Shown here one piece after another: positions 6,302-8,180 of a DNA stretch of 8,180 nt; within the stretch, counting starts at the first letter, position 1, and every line of letters starts with the position of its first letter. Under the pieces are notes generated by a model. The model saw only the letters and a program-made list of their open reading frames with translations. It ran no database searches and was not told the origin of the DNA. Source of the DNA: Lautropia sp. (GTDB taxonomy: Bacteria; Pseudomonadota; Gammaproteobacteria; Burkholderiales; Burkholderiaceae_E); assembly GCA_013813615.1 (NCBI GenBank), contig JACCRJ010000503.1, forward strand, positions 1 through 8,180. Reading direction: 5' to 3'. The position numbers were made by a program, and so were the translations under genes.

Positions 6302-7576
6302 ATGCAAGCAACGACTCTCAGCGTGGCGTTCCTCATGTTCCTGGCGTTGTCGGTGTCGGTGCGCCTGTGGCTGGCCTCGCGCCAGATCCGGCATGTGGCC
6401 GCCCACCGCAACGTCGTGCCGGAGCAGTTCTCGCACCGGATCACCCTGGAGGCGCACCGGCGCGCGGCGGACTACACCGTTGCCAAGGTCAAGCTGGGGC
6501 TCGTCGACAGCCTCATCTCCGCGGTCGTCCTGGTCGTCCTGACCTTGCTCGGCGGCCTGCAATGGCTGGCCGGCCTTTGGGCTGCGTGGCTGCCGGACGC
6601 GCCCCTGCTGCAGCAGCTTGCTCTCGTTGTCTCCGTCGTGGTCCTGACGTCTGTGATCGAGATTCCGCTGGATGCCTTTCGCCAGTTCCGGCTGGAAGCC
6701 CGGTTCGGCTTCAACCGCATGACGCCGGCGCTCTTCCTGGCGGATCTTTTCAAGAGCGCCGCACTAGGCGCCGCCATCGGCGTCCCCCTGCTGGCCGCCA
6801 TCCTGTGGCTGATGCTGCAGGCCGGCGAGCACTGGTGGCTCTGGGCGTGGGTGCTGTGGACGGCATTCAACCTCGTCATCCTGCTCGTCTATCCGACGCT
6901 GATCGCACCGCTGTTCAACAAGTTCAAGCCGCTCGAGCCCGGCGAGGTGCGCAGCCGGGTGGAAGGCCTGCTGAGCCGCTGCGGCTTCGCCTCGAACGGA
7001 CTGTTCGTGATGGACGGCAGCCGGCGGTCGGCCCACGGCAACGCGTACTTCACCGGCTTCGGCAAAGGCAAGCGGATCGTCTTTTTCGACACCCTGCTGT
7101 CGCGCCTTGACGTCGACGAAATAGAAGCCGTGCTGGCCCATGAACTCGGCCACTTCAAGAAGCGCCACATCATCAAGCGCCTGGGCTTGAGCTTCATCGG
7201 CAGCCTGGCTGCGCTGGCGCTGCTGGGCTACCTTTCCCGCCAGCTCTGGTTCTACCAGGGCCTGGGCGTGCACATCGATCCGCTGGCGGGGCCGCCGGCC
7301 GGTATCGCGCTGCTCCTTTTCGTGCTGGCGCTGCCCGCGTTCACCTTCGTCCTGCGTCCGCTGCTGACCTGGGTTTCCCGGAAGGACGAGTTCGAGGCCG
7401 ACGCCTATGCCGCTTCGCTGGCGGACCCGGGCCGTCTCACCAGCGCACTGGTCAAGCTGTACGAAGACAACGCGTCCACCCTGACGCCGGACCCGGTGCA
7501 TTCGGCGTTCTACGACTCGCATCCGCCTGCAGCCATCCGCATCGACCGACTGAGTTCGATGGCTGCGGCCGCCTGA
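6302..7576 (+). CDS. M48 family CAAX-type membrane metalloprotease (Ste24-like)
   Basis: This 424-residue integral membrane zinc metalloprotease matches the Ste24/CAAX prenyl protease 1 family. Bacteria lack the CAAX prenylation pathway, so the probable role is cleavage of membrane or misfolded proteins. A first membrane segment (about 5-24) is followed by others near 65-92, 103-121, 150-172 and 178-205. The catalytic half begins with [14 protein letters not shown] (239-252), a conserved family segment. The zinc motif HELGH is at 280-284, followed by two helices (about 295-312 and 333-352). EFEAD at 363-367 supplies the third zinc ligand E363, and SHPP at 406-409 is also conserved. All expected residues are present and length is normal, so it should be active. 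HtpX is a shorter relative of the same family; length and the NAYFTG segment favour Ste24. The order orn/M48/rsgA is one I recall from betaproteobacteria, without known functional coupling. Confidence 0.93.
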   Translation: MQATTLSVAFLMFLALSVSVRLWLASRQIRHVAAHRNVVPEQFSHRITLEAHRRAADYTVAKVKLGLVDSLISAVVLVVLTLLGGLQWLAGLWAAWLPDAPLLQQLALVVSVVVLTSVIEIPLDAFRQFRLEARFGFNRMTPALFLADLFKSAALGAAIGVPLLAAILWLMLQAGEHWWLWAWVLWTAFNLVILLVYPTLIAPLFNKFKPLEPGEVRSRVEGLLSRCGFASNGLFVMDGSRRSAHGNAYFTGFGKGKRIVFFDTLLSRLDVDEIEAVLAHELGHFKKRHIIKRLGLSFIGSLAALALLGYLSRQLWFYQGLGVHIDPLAGPPAGIALLLFVLALPAFTFVLRPLLTWVSRKDEFEADAYAASLADPGRLTSALVKLYEDNASTLTPDPVHSAFYDSHPPAAIRIDRLSSMAAAA

Positions 7577-7616
7577 CGGCAGGGCCACGCCTGCAGGCCG
7601 CCCACCGCCGCCGCTC

Positions 7617-8180
7617 TTGGTCTCCAGACCCCTTTCCGTTGCAGAGCCAGTAGCGCAGATCATCGCCGCCTATGGGCGGCAGTTCCTGCTGCGGCCGCCG
7701 GAGGGCGGCCCGCCGTTGAATGCAGTCGCCAGGGGCCGGCGCAGCGATTGCGTCGTGGGCGACCGGGTCACCTACCGAAAGCTCAACGAGCAGCAGGCGG
7801 TGATCGAGGAAATCCAGCCGCGCACCAACCGGGTCACCCGCAGCGACAACTTCCGCTCGAAGACCATCGCGGCAAACATCGACCAGGCGGGCATCGTCGT
7901 CAGCGGCTATCCCCGCTTCAACGAAGCCCTGCTGGTGCGCATCCTGATCGCCCTCGAGTCGGAGGCGATCCCGTGCCTGCTGATCGTGACCAAGCAGGAC
8001 CTGGACGTCTCTCGTGAAGCGATGGCGGCGCGGCAGGAGGTCTACCGGTGTCTCGATTATCCGGTCGTCACCACTGCCGCCAAGGCGGCGCCGGCGTCCC
8101 TGGATCCGCTCACGGCACTGCTGCGCAGCAAGCGCACCCTGCTGCTGGGCGAGAGCGGAATGGGCAAGTCGACCCTGATC
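7617..8180 (+). CDS. rsgA: Ribosome small subunit-dependent GTPase RsgA, 5' part
   Basis: RsgA (YjeQ/YloQ) is a circularly permuted GTPase that binds the maturing 30S subunit, checks the decoding site and releases assembly factors on GTP hydrolysis. The window holds the first 188 codons; the gene continues past 8180. An N-terminal OB-fold region (about 15-75, with VGDRVTYR) is followed by NIDQAGIV and the G4 motif TKQD (125-128), then the P-loop GESGMGKST (178-186). G4 before G1 is the hallmark of the permuted family. G4 reads TKQD rather than the usual NKxD; other GTPases, for example EngB, also use TKxD. TTG at 7617 is the only standard start codon between the in-frame stop at 7551 and the OB fold, so a TTG start is forced, although no Shine-Dalgarno sequence precedes it. 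It lies 40 bp after the M48 gene with no visible terminator and is probably cotranscribed. G2, G3 and the C-terminal zinc domain lie outside the window. Confidence 0.92.
   Translation, partial: MVSRPLSVAEPVAQIIAAYGRQFLLRPPEGGPPLNAVARGRRSDCVVGDRVTYRKLNEQQAVIEEIQPRTNRVTRSDNFRSKTIAANIDQAGIVVSGYPRFNEALLVRILIALESEAIPCLLIVTKQDLDVSREAMAARQEVYRCLDYPVVTTAAKAAPASLDPLTALLRSKRTLLLGESGMGKSTLI
7665..7710 (+). repeat. Two tandem GC hairpins in the 5' end of rsgA
   Basis: GCCGCC (7665-7670) pairs with GGCGGC (7675-7680) around TATG, and GGCCGCC (7693-7699) pairs with GGCGGCC (7704-7710) around GGAG. Both stems are perfect and lie inside codons 17-32 of rsgA. Arms can also cross-pair between the hairpins. 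They may slow early translation of a TTG-started gene, or simply reflect Ala/Gly/Pro codons in GC-rich DNA. Confidence 0.3.

Noticed and set aside
6191..6562. Longer orn reading frame starting at 6562 (359 codons)
   Set aside because: It would overlap about 260 bp of the M48 protease coding region, and the added residues show no Orn similarity. The ATG at 6190 is the better start.
7589..7598. GCCTGCAGGC palindrome after the M48 stop codon as a terminator
   Set aside because: It has no loop in a hairpin sense and no T-run, and rsgA begins 19 bp later, so it is probably chance.
6764..7663. 299-codon minus-strand frame opposite the M48 gene and the rsgA start
   Set aside because: It is antisense to the HELGH-containing protease and has the Gln/Arg/Glu-rich look of a reverse-frame shadow.
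1..8180. Mobile elements, tRNA/rRNA genes, CRISPR arrays, phage or defence genes
   Set aside because: I found no transposase motifs, terminal repeats, cloverleaf-like sequence or regularly spaced repeats; composition and coding style look uniform throughout.

Overview
This 8.2 kb window is GC-rich, densely coded bacterial chromosome. The order orn (minus) / Ste24-type M48 peptidase (plus) / rsgA (plus), a cysteine-free type B L31 and the GESGMGKST P-loop of RsgA together suggest a betaproteobacterium of the Burkholderiales/Rhodocyclales kind. That placement is inferred from recalled gene order and motif style, not from any search. I see no insertion sequence, phage gene, integrase, tRNA, rRNA or CRISPR array.

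Layout from left to right. Positions 108-2954 (+) encode a 948-residue inner-membrane protein that joins a glycoside hydrolase family 17 domain to a processive family 2 glycosyltransferase. It is the architecture of the NdvB-type beta-1,3-glucan synthases. A strong hairpin follows it, and then a new promoter with a perfect TATAAT drives rpmE2 (3105-3440, +), which encodes type B ribosomal protein bL31. Its short leader contains a perfect 8-bp stem-loop. After a second hairpin resembling a terminator comes a GTG-started polytopic GT39/ArnT-like glycosyltransferase (3582-5513, +). Its last codons overlap tail-to-tail by 31 bp with orn (5483-6190, -), which encodes oligoribonuclease with an unusual 50-residue Gly/Ala-rich N-terminal extension. 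A 111-bp divergent region then separates orn from the M48 CAAX-type membrane protease (6302-7576, +). After 40 bp rsgA begins, apparently at TTG (7617), and runs off the right edge.

Two themes share the window. The two membrane glycosyltransferases on the left act on envelope glycans: one polymerises glucan from a nucleotide sugar on the cytoplasmic side, the other probably transfers a sugar from a polyprenyl-phosphate donor on the periplasmic side. The rest are housekeeping genes: a ribosomal protein, an RNase that finishes degrading short RNAs and pGpG, a membrane protease, and a 30S-maturation GTPase. A possible link is that Orn removes pGpG and so affects cyclic-di-GMP, which often controls exopolysaccharide synthesis, but nothing in the sequence shows this for these genes.

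I found no clearly novel multi-gene system. The most interesting points are local: the forced N-terminal extension on Orn, the extended -10 promoter placed so that the M48 protease mRNA could be leaderless, a 17-nt palindrome just upstream of it, the rpmE2 leader stem-loop, and the intact hydrolase and synthase active sites in one polypeptide.
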